Shown: positions 16,713 to 25,710 of the stretch, piece after piece
How the letters are laid out: every line of letters starts with the position of its first letter
How positions within the stretch are numbered: position 1 is the first letter of the stretch
Assembly: GCA_002786355.1 (NCBI GenBank)
Contig: PGCO01000003.1
Span: forward strand, 124,001 to 188,000
Reading direction: 5' to 3'
DNA: 64,000 nt
From: Sediminibacterium sp. FEMGT703S
GTDB lineage: Bacteria > Bacteroidota > Bacteroidia > Chitinophagales > Chitinophagaceae
The notes under the pieces: generated by a model
What the model saw: the letters and a program-made list of their open reading frames with translations, nothing else
The model's database searches: none
Told to the model about the DNA's origin: nothing
Position numbers and translations under genes: made by a program

Positions 16713-17042
16713 ATGAATTGGATTTCTTTAACAGATATTGCTCAACTAGATAGTATCACTAAAACTTCTTTTGATACGCCTCAAGTAATTTTTAAACATA
16801 GTACCCGTTGTAGTATTAGCTCAATGGCATTAAATAGACTCGAAAGAGAAGAAGCCCCAACGAATACTGATTTCTATTATCTAGATTTAATCAAGCATCG
16901 GGATATTTCTAACGCAATTGCAGAAAAATTTAATGTATACCACGAATCTCCGCAGATTCTTGTGATTAAAAATGGCGAGTGCATTTATGATGAAAGTCAT
17001 CAAGGAATCAATATGGGTGAGATAACCGATCAAGTAGCATAA
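16713..17042 (+). CDS. ytxJ: Bacillithiol-system redox-active protein YtxJ
   Basis: 109-residue thioredoxin-fold protein with a single active cysteine in FKHSTRCSISSMAL (about residue 32), followed by FYYLDLIKHRDISNAIAEKF and the cis-proline-like VYHESPQILVIKNG. This matches the monothiol bacilliredoxin-like YtxJ family, which is thought to act on bacillithiol mixed disulfides in the cytoplasm. Its presence suggests that the organism makes bacillithiol, though no bsh gene is in the window. The neighbours are the small lipoprotein upstream and an SDR oxidoreductase 21 bases downstream. Confidence 0.88.
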   Translation: MNWISLTDIAQLDSITKTSFDTPQVIFKHSTRCSISSMALNRLEREEAPTNTDFYYLDLIKHRDISNAIAEKFNVYHESPQILVIKNGECIYDESHQGINMGEITDQVA

Positions 17043-17063
17043 TTTTCAAACAAATCTGTTTTT

Positions 17064-17702
17064 ATGCATATAACCGTGTTTGGTGCAACTGGTCAAGTGG
17101 GCAAAAGAATTGTTCAACAAGCTTTAAACAATGGTTTTCAGGTAACTGCCTTTGGAAGAAATGTTGAATCATTAATTGATCAAGACAATTTGAATGAAAA
17201 CCTAACCGCACAAAAAGGTTACCTTTTTGATGAAAAAGATGTTGCCAAAGCAATTGACAAGGCAGATGTGATTTTTTCTGTATTAGGCGGGTCGTCTGAC
17301 GGTTCAGATAAAACCAGAAGCTTGGGCATGAAACAAATCATTGCACAAATGCAGAAAAAAGGAAAGAAACGGATTATTGCATTAGGAGGAATGGGCGTAT
17401 TGAATGCTGAAGACAATACTTTATTGCTTCATGCAGATGACTATCCCGAAGAATATTTAGCCGTAGGCATGGAACATTTAAAAGCATTTGAATTATTGCT
17501 GGAAAGCAATTTAGACTGGAGCTTTTTTTGCCCTGCAGATATTCATGATAAAGATGAAACAGGTATTTATATTACTAGCATTAACTATGCACCAGACCCC
17601 AACCACTTTAGAATAAATGCAGGAGACTTGGCAATGGCCATGTTAAAAGCTGCCATCAATCAAGAATATATCCAACAAAGAGTAGGAATCAGTAATTATT
17701 AA
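17064..17702 (+). CDS. NAD(P)-binding SDR/NmrA-like oxidoreductase
   Basis: 212 residues with an N-terminal Rossmann motif ITVFGATGQVGKRIVQQAL, then VTAFGRNVESL, KADVIFSVLGGSSDG and a central RIIALGGMGVLN strand. The short length and lack of a clear YxxxK pair fit the atypical SDR (NAD(P)H-binding, YwnB-like) group rather than a classical dehydrogenase. Function unknown; possibly a stress-linked reductase, given the ytxJ neighbour 21 bases upstream. Its TAA stop is shared with the stop of the convergent thiolase (TTAA at 17699-17702). Confidence 0.82.
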   Translation: MHITVFGATGQVGKRIVQQALNNGFQVTAFGRNVESLIDQDNLNENLTAQKGYLFDEKDVAKAIDKADVIFSVLGGSSDGSDKTRSLGMKQIIAQMQKKGKKRIIALGGMGVLNAEDNTLLLHADDYPEEYLAVGMEHLKAFELLLESNLDWSFFCPADIHDKDETGIYITSINYAPDPNHFRINAGDLAMAMLKAAINQEYIQQRVGISNY

Positions 17703-18883
17703 GCTAGTTCAATAACCATTGCACTAGCCCCTCCACCTCCATTACAAATGCCTGCAGCACCAATTTTGCCGCCTTGTTGCTTCAATACATTGATAAGTGT
17801 AACAATTATTCTAGCACCGCTGCAACCTAAAGGATGGCCGATAGAGACTGCGCCACCATGTGCATTTACTTTTGCAGGGCTTAAGCCTAACTTTTGGGTA
17901 TTAGCAATTCCCACTACAGAGAATGCTTCATTTAACTCAACAAAGTCAATATTGTCCATAGATAAGCCAGCTTTTGCTACTGCTTTAGGAATGGCTAAAG
18001 ATGGAGTGGTTGTAAACCATTCTGGAGCCTGCTCAGCATCTGCATAAGACTTTATAATTGCCAATGGTTTAACACCTAACTCTTCTGCTTTTTCCTCACT
18101 CATTAAAACCACTGCTGCTGCGCCATCATTCATGGTACTTGCATTAGCAGCTGTAACAGTACCGTCTTTAATGAATGCAGATTTTAATTCTGGAATTTTA
18201 TCGAACTTAACATTAAATGGTTCTTCATCTTTAGAAAAAAGAATCGGGTCTCCCTTTCTTTGTGGTATTTCAACAGGTACTATCTCTTCATTAAACCAGC
18301 CATTATTCCAAGCTAATTGACTTCTTTGATAACTTTCAATGGCAAAAGCATCTTGATCTGCTCTAGAAATATTACACTCTTTTGCACATAATTCTGCAGA
18401 ATTACCCATAGCATAATTATGATACACATCTGTTAAACCATCTTTTGCCAATCCATCTACTAATGAAACATTTCCATATTTATTACCCCAACGCATATTC
18501 GGGCTATAATAAGGAACATTGCTCATGCTTTCCATTCCACCTGCAACAACAATATCTGCATCTCCTAATAAAATAGCTTGTGCACCTTGCGCTATAGCTT
18601 TCATTCCACTCGCACAAACTTTATTTACAGTAGTAGCAATTACAGAATCTGGAAGGCCAGCAAATTTTGCCGCTTGTCTTGCAGGAGCCTGACCGGTATT
18701 GGCTTGTATTACACAACCCATCAACACTTCATTTACTAGAGCACCATCTATTCCTGCTTTTGCGATAGCACCTTTAATTGCAACAGCACCTAATTGTGTG
18801 GCAGAAAAATCTTTCAAACTACCTCCAAAACTTCCTATTGGAGTTCTAACAGCAGAAACAATGTAAACAACTTTAGTAGACAT
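17699..18883 (-). CDS. Acetyl-CoA C-acetyltransferase (thiolase)
   Basis: 394 residues, the usual length of biosynthetic/degradative thiolase (AtoB, PhaA, FadA group). Reaction: two acetyl-CoA to acetoacetyl-CoA and CoA, or the reverse. The nucleophilic cysteine is in VNKVCASGMKAI (about residue 89), GGMESMSNVPYY follows, the catalytic histidine is in HGGAVSIGHPLGCSGAR, and the second cysteine in GICNGGGGAS. A -7 box and a perfect palindrome lie directly upstream, suggesting control by a dimeric repressor. It is preceded on the same strand by cvfB but appears to have its own promoter. Confidence 0.95.
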   Translation of the reverse strand: MSTKVVYIVSAVRTPIGSFGGSLKDFSATQLGAVAIKGAIAKAGIDGALVNEVLMGCVIQANTGQAPARQAAKFAGLPDSVIATTVNKVCASGMKAIAQGAQAILLGDADIVVAGGMESMSNVPYYSPNMRWGNKYGNVSLVDGLAKDGLTDVYHNYAMGNSAELCAKECNISRADQDAFAIESYQRSQLAWNNGWFNEEIVPVEIPQRKGDPILFSKDEEPFNVKFDKIPELKSAFIKDGTVTAANASTMNDGAAAVVLMSEEKAEELGVKPLAIIKSYADAEQAPEWFTTTPSLAIPKAVAKAGLSMDNIDFVELNEAFSVVGIANTQKLGLSPAKVNAHGGAVSIGHPLGCSGARIIVTLINVLKQQGGKIGAAGICNGGGGASAMVIELA

Positions 18884-18902
18884 AGTAAATGATTTTGAAG
18901 CG

Positions 18903-18910
18903 CAAAGTTA
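18903..18910 (-). promoter_or_regulatory. Candidate promoter -7 box for the thiolase
   Basis: On the minus strand TAACTTTG matches TAnnTTTG and lies 19 bases before the thiolase ATG. The upstream spacer and -33 zone fall inside the palindrome at 18910-18943, so a protein bound there would block RNA polymerase. Confidence 0.58.
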
Positions 18911-18943
18911 ATAATTTAACTAACATGCGTTAGTTAAATTATT
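18910..18943. promoter_or_regulatory. Perfect 15-bp inverted repeat over the thiolase promoter, operator candidate
   Basis: Arms AATAATTTAACTAAC (18910-18924) and GTTAGTTAAATTATT (18929-18943) flank a 4-base centre ATGC. The inner ACTAACatgcGTTAGT has the look of a TetR-family operator. The repeat also reaches the cvfB stop codon (18939-18941). As a terminator it would be poor: it is A+T-rich and not followed by a T tract on the minus strand. Confidence 0.6.
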
Positions 18944-19778
18944 GTTCAATTAATTGAATTCCGGTTTGGGTGAATGCAATTTTCTTCTGCTTATATAAAT
19001 TCCCCGTAGTCATTTTAAAAGCTTTCTTGCTCATTCCAAAAAAAGAATAGATATCGGTGGGATCAGACTTGTCGTTGTACGGGAGATAGCCATTATTCTC
19101 TTGTAATAGCCTCAGAATTTTAGCAGTTTCATCTTCTACTTTTGCATAGCCTGGTTTACCTAATACCAAATCGATTTTATTATCGGGCCTAATCTTTTTG
19201 ATAAAGCCTTTTACCTTATCGCCAATTTCAAGAGGTTGAAATACTTCATTCCCATGTAAAATGCCGATATGTTTGTTATTGATGATCATAACATACCCTA
19301 ACTCTGAGGTACGATAAACCAATAAGTCTACCTGCTCCATTTCTTTAACCGATAACTCTTCATTTCGCATCAGATTCTCTACTTTTTCAGTAGCAGCTAC
19401 ACGGCCGGTCATTTCATCTATATAAAGCATCACTAAATATTCACCACCAAGCCTCATACCAGATACCTGCTTAGAAGCCGGAACAAATAAATCTTTCATA
19501 AGCCCCCAATCTAAAAACGCACCTTGCTTTGTTACAGAAACTACTTTCATTTTGGCAATTTCTCCTACTGTAGCTTTAGGTTTTTGGGTAGTTGCAATTA
19601 ATCGATTATCTGAATCGTGGTATACAAATACTTCAATTTCGTCGTCAATTTTCAGTTGATCGGGTGCGAACCTTTTGGGCAAAAGAATCCCTTCTCCTCC
19701 ATCTTCAAGATAAAATCCAAACTCTACTTTTCTATTTACTCGCAATGTATTGTATTGCCCCACTTTAACTGGTTCCAT
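18939..19778 (-). CDS. cvfB: CvfB-family S1 RNA-binding protein
   Basis: 279 residues with three S1-like beta-barrels (about 5-65, 70-135, 145-210) and a C-terminal winged helix (IYSFFGMSKKAFKMTTGNLYK). GEGILLPKR, TKQGAFLDWGLMKDLFVP and GILHGNEVF are the S1 signature strands. CvfB in staphylococci binds RNA and affects virulence regulation; its general role is unclear. It lies 9 bases after parC on the same strand, so it may belong to the parE-DUF1835-parC transcription unit. Confidence 0.85.
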   Translation of the reverse strand: MEPVKVGQYNTLRVNRKVEFGFYLEDGGEGILLPKRFAPDQLKIDDEIEVFVYHDSDNRLIATTQKPKATVGEIAKMKVVSVTKQGAFLDWGLMKDLFVPASKQVSGMRLGGEYLVMLYIDEMTGRVAATEKVENLMRNEELSVKEMEQVDLLVYRTSELGYVMIINNKHIGILHGNEVFQPLEIGDKVKGFIKKIRPDNKIDLVLGKPGYAKVEDETAKILRLLQENNGYLPYNDKSDPTDIYSFFGMSKKAFKMTTGNLYKQKKIAFTQTGIQLIEQ

Positions 19779-19787
19779 AATTCAAAT

Positions 19788-22301
19788 TTAGAATAATTCT
19801 GTTTGTGCAGTATCAGCAGGTGGTCTTACTTCCCATTCCATTTCAATACTCTTATTAAAATCGGTCAATTTTGCCCCAACCGCTTTCCATCCCATTACCT
19901 CTACCATATTGGCCACTTTAAACTTAGCTTTTCTGATTTGTTGCCCCTTGCCAGTTTGTACCACTAAAATTGGCTCTTGTTCAGTTGTAACAGCTTCTAA
20001 TCGATTATCCTTGCCTTCTTTTATAAAACCAAACTGTGTTTTTAAAGTAGTCGTTTCAATTTTAAACCTCTTGATATTGTATTGTCCTTTATCTGCATCT
20101 AGATAAACTGCAGTAATGGTTTTTGCAGGATTAAATTGCTCAACCAATGCTATTTTCTCTGGTTCAAATCGCTGTGTAATTTCTGTATCAGTTAGCTCAT
20201 AAGAACCATCATGATAAATTACAATGATTTTTTCATCCTCAAACATACCCAGATATTGGCCTTTCTCTTCTGTATTTAACCTTCCAAATTTATCATCAAA
20301 CCAAAGTTTTCTACCTGCTAATGTACTCTTGCCAGCCTCTTTTAATTTTACCGTTTTAATTGGATACTTGGTAACCTGATTACCCATACTCCCCCTTCCT
20401 TTGATTTCTAATTCTTCAAAATAAAAATCAAGTTCTTTAATACGAGCAGTACAATTAGGACTTAAGACAATCTTCAAGGTTTCGGCTTCTCCATTTGGAT
20501 TCGCAGTTAAATAATGTACTTTGCTTTTATCTGACCCTTTCGTTAAATCGTATTCTTTTTCTCTGGTAACACCAGTTACATTAAAACGTTTCGCGTAACT
20601 AACCCCCGATTTACCATCTAAGTAAATCATATTATAAGTAGTACGTTCATCATTCTTTTCAAATATGGCGGCATGTATGATGTCTTTACCAATAAAAGTT
20701 TTATCAGACACTTTAACCACTTTCATGATACCCGCTTTAGTAAATGCGATGATATCATCATAATCAGAACACTCACATAAAAATTCATCCTTTTTAAGTC
20801 CAGTTCCAATAAACCCTTCTGCTCGATTGATGTACAATTTGGTATTGGCAATAGCAACCTGCTTTACTTGAATCGTATCAAACTCTTTGATTTCGGTTTT
20901 TCGTTCCCGCCCTTTTCCAAATTTCTTCAACAAATTATCGAAGTAAGCAACCGCATAATCAGTCAAATGTTCCAAATGATGGTTCACTTCTTGAATATCA
21001 GATTCTATGCCTTTAATTTGTTGATTCAGCTCATTAATATCTAAACGATAAATTCTTCTAACAGGCTTCTCCGTTAACTTTAAAATATCTTCTCGCTCAA
21101 TTGCTCTTTTCAACTTCTTTTTAAATGGAGCGAACCCTTTATCAATTGCTTCAATAACGTGCTCCCAGGTTTCATGTTTTTGCTCTAGTTCTTTATATAT
21201 CTTTTCTTCGAAGAATATTTTTTCTAAAGAAGTATAATGCCATTTGTCTTCTAGTTCACTGAGTCTTATTTCTAATTCACGTTGCAATAAATTTTTCGTG
21301 TTATCAACAGAGCTTTTCAATAACTCCTGAACACCCATAAATCGAGGTTTATGGTTTTCGATAACACAAGCATTAGGAGAAATACTTACCTCGCAATCGG
21401 TAAATGCATACAATGCATCGATGGTAATATCAGGTGAAATACCTGCTGCTAAGTCAATATGAATTTCAACTTCCTTAGCAGTAACATCAATTACTTTTTT
21501 GATTTTAATTTTACCCTGTTCATTCGCTTTAGTAATGCTCTCCATCAGCTGAGTGGTAGTAACACCATAAGGCACGTCTCTAATCACTAAGGTCTTCTTG
21601 TCTAATTCTTCAACATGCGCCCTTACTCTAACCTTTCCGCCTCTTTTACCCTCGTTATAACCAGAAATATCGATCATTCCCCCAGTTTGAAAATCGGGGT
21701 ATAATTCAAATTTCTTGCCTCTTAAATACTTAATAGAAGCATCAATGAGCTCACAAAAATTATGAGGTAAAATTTTGGTTGACAAACCAACCGCAATGCC
21801 ATCCGCTCCTTGTGCCAATAGCAAAGGAAACTTCATGGGTAAGTTAACTGGCTCATTTTTGCGTCCATCGTAGCTTAATTGCCATTCTGTTGTTTTTGCA
21901 TTGAATGCTACTTCAAGTGCAAACTTTGACAATCTTGCTTCAATATAACGAGATGCTGCAGCAGAATCCCCAGTTCTAACATCGCCCCAGTTTCCTTGGG
22001 TTTCAATTAACAAATCCTTTTGCCCAAGATTCACCAAAGCGTCTCCAATACTAGCATCACCATGTGGATGGTATTGCATACTTTGACCAATTATATTAGC
22101 CACTTTATTGAATCTTCCATCATCCATTTCTTTCATGGAATGAAGAATCCTTCTTTGTACAGGCTTTAAGCCATCTTCTAATGCAGGCACAGCCCTTTCA
22201 AGTATTACATAAGATGCATACTCTAGAAACCAGTTTTTATACTGCCCCTGAACTCCGGTTTCATTTTCAAAAACCCTTCTATCAATATTCTCTTTAGCCA
22301 T
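19788..22301 (-). CDS. parC: DNA topoisomerase IV subunit A
   Basis: 837 residues. N-terminal SYVILERAVPALEDGLKPVQRRIL, VANIIGQSMQYHPHGDASI and DSAAASRYIEARLS with the DNA-cleaving tyrosine mark a type IIA topoisomerase subunit A; the winged-helix, tower and coiled-coil (EIRLSELEDKWHYTSLEK) regions follow, then a beta-pinwheel C-terminal domain (TKAGIMKVVKV, RGSMGNQVTKYP). It decatenates replicated chromosomes with ParE. It is called ParC rather than GyrA because it lies in one operon with parE and lacks a clear GyrA box. Gap to the DUF1835 gene is 20 bases. Confidence 0.93.
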   Translation of the reverse strand: MAKENIDRRVFENETGVQGQYKNWFLEYASYVILERAVPALEDGLKPVQRRILHSMKEMDDGRFNKVANIIGQSMQYHPHGDASIGDALVNLGQKDLLIETQGNWGDVRTGDSAAASRYIEARLSKFALEVAFNAKTTEWQLSYDGRKNEPVNLPMKFPLLLAQGADGIAVGLSTKILPHNFCELIDASIKYLRGKKFELYPDFQTGGMIDISGYNEGKRGGKVRVRAHVEELDKKTLVIRDVPYGVTTTQLMESITKANEQGKIKIKKVIDVTAKEVEIHIDLAAGISPDITIDALYAFTDCEVSISPNACVIENHKPRFMGVQELLKSSVDNTKNLLQRELEIRLSELEDKWHYTSLEKIFFEEKIYKELEQKHETWEHVIEAIDKGFAPFKKKLKRAIEREDILKLTEKPVRRIYRLDINELNQQIKGIESDIQEVNHHLEHLTDYAVAYFDNLLKKFGKGRERKTEIKEFDTIQVKQVAIANTKLYINRAEGFIGTGLKKDEFLCECSDYDDIIAFTKAGIMKVVKVSDKTFIGKDIIHAAIFEKNDERTTYNMIYLDGKSGVSYAKRFNVTGVTREKEYDLTKGSDKSKVHYLTANPNGEAETLKIVLSPNCTARIKELDFYFEELEIKGRGSMGNQVTKYPIKTVKLKEAGKSTLAGRKLWFDDKFGRLNTEEKGQYLGMFEDEKIIVIYHDGSYELTDTEITQRFEPEKIALVEQFNPAKTITAVYLDADKGQYNIKRFKIETTTLKTQFGFIKEGKDNRLEAVTTEQEPILVVQTGKGQQIRKAKFKVANMVEVMGWKAVGAKLTDFNKSIEMEWEVRPPADTAQTELF

Positions 22302-22321
22302 TCTTTTTACTTAATTCTACT

Positions 22322-23131
22322 TTATGCAATTGCCAATTGTACCATTAAATCTTTCCATCCCTTAGAAAGATCTCCATTGATGTTTAATACTCCTTGATTA
22401 GCCAATTCTCTTAGTCGCCAAACCAAAAATGCATCTCCAGTTTGAACGGGCATTTTACTTAAGGTTGATGAAATAACTTTACTTAATTTCTGGGCATCTT
22501 TTGTTATATGCGCTAGTATAGACTTGTCAAAAAAGTTCACGTCTTTGCCTGAAATTTTTTTTCCTCCTTCTAAAAAACGAACCATCGCATTTTCAGCACT
22601 TATTTTTTTCCATTCGTCAGGATCCAATTCAAATTCACTGAGTGTAATAGGTCTTGCTAACTTCTTCGCTTTTAAAAATTCTCTTGGTTGAATTTCGTGC
22701 AGATGGGTGGGATAGAAAATACTTCCTTTTTCATTAAAGAATGGAAGGTTATTTAAATATAAAACCTGAATCCTTCCTGCAAATGCAGACAACTGGCTCA
22801 TTAGCCAATAATATCCAGTAACATCGTGCGCATTTTGCCCCATCCATATCCAAGCTTCTTCTGCTTCGTTTTGAGTTAATGCATTGGTTAATTGATGAAC
22901 GGTTAATTTATCATCCACAATATCTAACTGGTTTTCATATGGAGAAAACGCAAGAACTGTTTTCCACCAATCACGGCGTTGCTGGTATCCCTCAGTTTCG
23001 TAAATTTTATCAACTGGTCCTACAGCAAAGTCATCTTTAATCTCCAATATTTCTCCCTGCAATAATTCGTCCATTTCCATGGCAGTCTGCAAAGCTTTAA
23101 CATTGGCAGTTTCAAAAACAATATGAATCAT
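22322..23131 (-). CDS. DUF1835/DUF3658 domain protein
   Basis: 269 residues. The N-terminal half (IHIVFETANVKALQTAME, with LQGEILEIKDDFAVGPV and W-rich RRDWWKTVL) is the DUF1835 domain; the rest, including SEFELDPDEWKKI and a C-terminal GDAFLVWRLRELANQGVL, fits the DUF3658 companion. No enzyme activity is known. It is soluble and lacks a signal peptide. It sits between parE (12-base gap) and parC (20-base gap), so it is made together with topoisomerase IV. That placement is the main clue to its role. Confidence 0.8.
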   Translation of the reverse strand: MIHIVFETANVKALQTAMEMDELLQGEILEIKDDFAVGPVDKIYETEGYQQRRDWWKTVLAFSPYENQLDIVDDKLTVHQLTNALTQNEAEEAWIWMGQNAHDVTGYYWLMSQLSAFAGRIQVLYLNNLPFFNEKGSIFYPTHLHEIQPREFLKAKKLARPITLSEFELDPDEWKKISAENAMVRFLEGGKKISGKDVNFFDKSILAHITKDAQKLSKVISSTLSKMPVQTGDAFLVWRLRELANQGVLNINGDLSKGWKDLMVQLAIA

Positions 23132-23143
23132 CTATTCTTTTTT

Positions 23144-25024
23144 TTAATCAATTAAATCAAGTTCAACCCGAAGGTTGTTAATTATAAATTCTTGTCTCTC
23201 CATGGTATTTTTTCCCATATAATAGCTAAGGAATTCTTGTATATGGTCTCCCTGTTCAAGAATAACTGGCTGCAAACGAATATCCCTTCCAATAAATCGA
23301 CCAAATTCTTCTGGCGAAATTTCGCCCAAGCCTTTAAATCGGGTGATTTCAGGCTTATTCCCCAGCTTTTTAGTGGCAGCCTGCTTCTCTGTTTCGTCGT
23401 AACAGTAAATTGTCTCTTGCTTATTCCTAACCCTAAATAAAGGCGTTTCTAAAATGTATACATGCCCTTTTTTAACAAGGTCTGGAAAGAATTGCAAGAA
23501 AAACGTCATTAATAATAATCGAATATGCATACCATCTACATCAGCATCCGTAGCAATTACAATATTATTATAGCGAAGACCTTCTAAACCATCTTCAATA
23601 TTTAAAGCATGTTGCAACAAATTAAACTCTTCGTTTTGGTAAACCACTTTTTTGGTTTCCCCAAATGAATTTAATGGCTTACCCCTTAAACTAAAAACAG
23701 CCTGCGTATCTACATTTCTGCTCTTGGTAATACTTCCACTTGCACTATCCCCTTCGGTGATAAAAATGGTTGTATCTTTTTGTGTTGCAATAAAAGCTTC
23801 CTTATTTTTTGCAGGAAGTTCATCGTTCAAATGCACTCTACAATCACGTAATTTCTTATTGTGCAAATTGGCTTTCTTGGCTCTTTCATTTGCTAACTTT
23901 TTAATACCCGCCAACTCCTTGCGCTCTCTTTCGTTTTGCTCAATCCGCTTTTTTAAAGCATCTGCCGTGGCAGGATTTCGGTGTAAGAAATTATCTAGTT
24001 GCTTTGCCAAAAAATCTAAAACAAAAGACTTCATACTTTGCCCACCTTCAGCAATATTTTGAGACCCTAACTTAGTTTTGGTTTGACTCTCAAAAACTGG
24101 CTCTTGTACCCGAACAGAAACAGCAGCAACAATACTGGTTCTAATATCGGATGCATCATAATCCTTTTTAAAGTAATCTCTAATCACTTTTACATAGGCT
24201 TCCCTAAATGCTTGCTGGTGGGTCCCGCCCTGGGTGGTGTATTGACCATTTACAAAAGAAAATATATCTTCTCCGTAGTCATTGTTATGAGAAAGGGCAA
24301 TTTCAATATCGTCTCCTTTTAAATGAATGATCGGATATCTTAATTCATCAGGATTTGTTTTGCGCTGTAATAAATCTAATAACCCATTTTTACTCACATA
24401 CTTTTTCCCATTAAAATGCATGGCAAGGCCAGCATTTAAATAACAGTAATTCCAAAGCTGATTATCTAAGTACTCATGTATAAAATGGAAATTTCTAAAC
24501 ACAGAGTCATCCGGAGTAAATACCACCAAAGTACCATTTGGCTCATCGGTTTTTACTTCTTTATGATCTTTCACCAATTCCCCTTTTTCAAACTCAGCTG
24601 TTTTGCATTTACCCTCTCTAAATGAGGTAACTAAAAAATGACTACTAAGCGCATTTACCGCCTTGGTTCCCACTCCATTTAAACCAACACTTTTTTGGAA
24701 GGCTTTGCTATCGTATTTAGCACCTGTATTAATTTTACTAACTACATCAATTACTTTACCCAATGGTATACCGCGGCCATAATCTCTTACTGTAACTGTT
24801 TTACCTTCAATGGTAAGTTCAACTTGCTTGCCGTGACCCATGGTGTATTCATCAATACAGTTATCAATAACTTCTTTAATGAGCACATAAATTCCATCGT
24901 CTGCAGCTGAACCATCTCCTAATTTTCCAATGTACATTCCTGGGCGCAAACGAATATGTTCTTTCCAGTCTAATGACCGGATAGAGTCTTCATCGTACCT
25001 GACCAAATTCTTGTCTTCTGCCAT
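23144..25024 (-). CDS. parE: DNA topoisomerase IV subunit B
   Basis: 626 residues, the GHKL ATPase subunit of topoisomerase IV. Motifs in order: [30 protein letters not shown] (ATP-binding Asn), [29 protein letters not shown], then the Toprim domain with [10 protein letters not shown] and [16 protein letters not shown], and the C-terminal [14 protein letters not shown]. The length fits ParE rather than the longer GyrB types. The start at 25024 is 27 bases after the predicted -7 box, and the gene leads the parE-DUF1835-parC(-cvfB) operon. Confidence 0.95.
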   Translation of the reverse strand: MAEDKNLVRYDEDSIRSLDWKEHIRLRPGMYIGKLGDGSAADDGIYVLIKEVIDNCIDEYTMGHGKQVELTIEGKTVTVRDYGRGIPLGKVIDVVSKINTGAKYDSKAFQKSVGLNGVGTKAVNALSSHFLVTSFREGKCKTAEFEKGELVKDHKEVKTDEPNGTLVVFTPDDSVFRNFHFIHEYLDNQLWNYCYLNAGLAMHFNGKKYVSKNGLLDLLQRKTNPDELRYPIIHLKGDDIEIALSHNNDYGEDIFSFVNGQYTTQGGTHQQAFREAYVKVIRDYFKKDYDASDIRTSIVAAVSVRVQEPVFESQTKTKLGSQNIAEGGQSMKSFVLDFLAKQLDNFLHRNPATADALKKRIEQNERERKELAGIKKLANERAKKANLHNKKLRDCRVHLNDELPAKNKEAFIATQKDTTIFITEGDSASGSITKSRNVDTQAVFSLRGKPLNSFGETKKVVYQNEEFNLLQHALNIEDGLEGLRYNNIVIATDADVDGMHIRLLLMTFFLQFFPDLVKKGHVYILETPLFRVRNKQETIYCYDETEKQAATKKLGNKPEITRFKGLGEISPEEFGRFIGRDIRLQPVILEQGDHIQEFLSYYMGKNTMERQEFIINNLRVELDLID

Positions 25025-25056
25025 AATTCCTATTTAAGATCCTTTTTTGCTTACGG

Positions 25057-25086
25057 CAAATCTAAGTCCCTCAAATCTCAGCCCAA
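25057..25086 (-). promoter_or_regulatory. Promoter of the parE operon
   Basis: Minus strand TTG (25084-25086), 19-base spacer, TAGATTTG (25057-25064), fitting the TTG / TAnnTTTG pattern. Transcription is expected to begin about 25051, leaving roughly 27 bases before the parE ATG. Confidence 0.62.
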
Positions 25087-25147
25087 TTTTACTTTTCTAC
25101 AAATGCCAATTATATGTGGATAAATAGCTGTTTTTGGTGGATTTTAT

Positions 25148-25696
25148 ATGCCAAATAGTACCTTTACCCGAATGAATAGCCCATTTTTACCTCAAACCGA
25201 CCTCCAACAAATTGCAGCGTTTGCTATTGAACACCAAGAAGAGAATGACCAATTTGCCGCATTTATCAAGGAATTTAATGACGAAGCCATAGACGCCAAA
25301 GTAAAAGAGTTAGACGCACAAATTAGCCCAACCATCTCTTGTACAGATTGTGGAAATTGTTGTAAAAGTTTAATGGTATGTTTAAATGAAGCGGAAGCTG
25401 ATAATTTGTCGAGCCATTTAAAAATGGATCGACCAAGCTTTGACCATAAATATTTAGAGAAAGGCAGCAATGGAATGATGATCATGAACCAAATGCCCTG
25501 TCATTTTTTACAAGATAATAAGTGTACGGTATACGAGTATCGTTTTGAGGGATGTAAAGAATTTCCGGCATTGCATTTACCTCATTTTAAAAGAAGGGTT
25601 TTTACGACATTCATGCACTACGATAGATGCCCCATTATTTTTAATGTGGTGGAGGAACTAAAGAAAGAAATGAATTTTAAGCAAGAGAACAGTTAA
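25148..25696 (+). CDS. YkgJ-family cysteine cluster protein
   Basis: 182 residues. It carries the zinc/iron-chelating CxxCxxCC pattern (ISCTDCGNCCKSLMVCL near residue 60) and further cysteines in MPCHFLQDNKCTVYEYRFEGCKEFP and RCPII, as in the CxxCxxCC (YkgJ/UPF0153) family. The family is thought to bind a metal or Fe-S cluster but its function is unknown. Methionine 9 (25172) is another possible start. It diverges from parE across 123 bases and is followed 14 bases later by the DUF1343 gene. A second, distinct family member lies at 28739-29248. Confidence 0.85.
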   Translation: MPNSTFTRMNSPFLPQTDLQQIAAFAIEHQEENDQFAAFIKEFNDEAIDAKVKELDAQISPTISCTDCGNCCKSLMVCLNEAEADNLSSHLKMDRPSFDHKYLEKGSNGMMIMNQMPCHFLQDNKCTVYEYRFEGCKEFPALHLPHFKRRVFTTFMHYDRCPIIFNVVEELKKEMNFKQENS

Positions 25697-25710
25697 TTAA
25701 AATTTTTATC

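Noticed and set aside
18910-18943. Terminator of cvfB
   Set aside because: The stem is almost all A-T pairs, has no T tract on the minus strand, and overlaps a TAnnTTTG box; an operator explains it better, though RNA mapping could change this.
19788-22301. GyrA instead of ParC
   Set aside because: The gene is in one operon with parE, and no clear GyrA-box was seen in the C-terminal domain.
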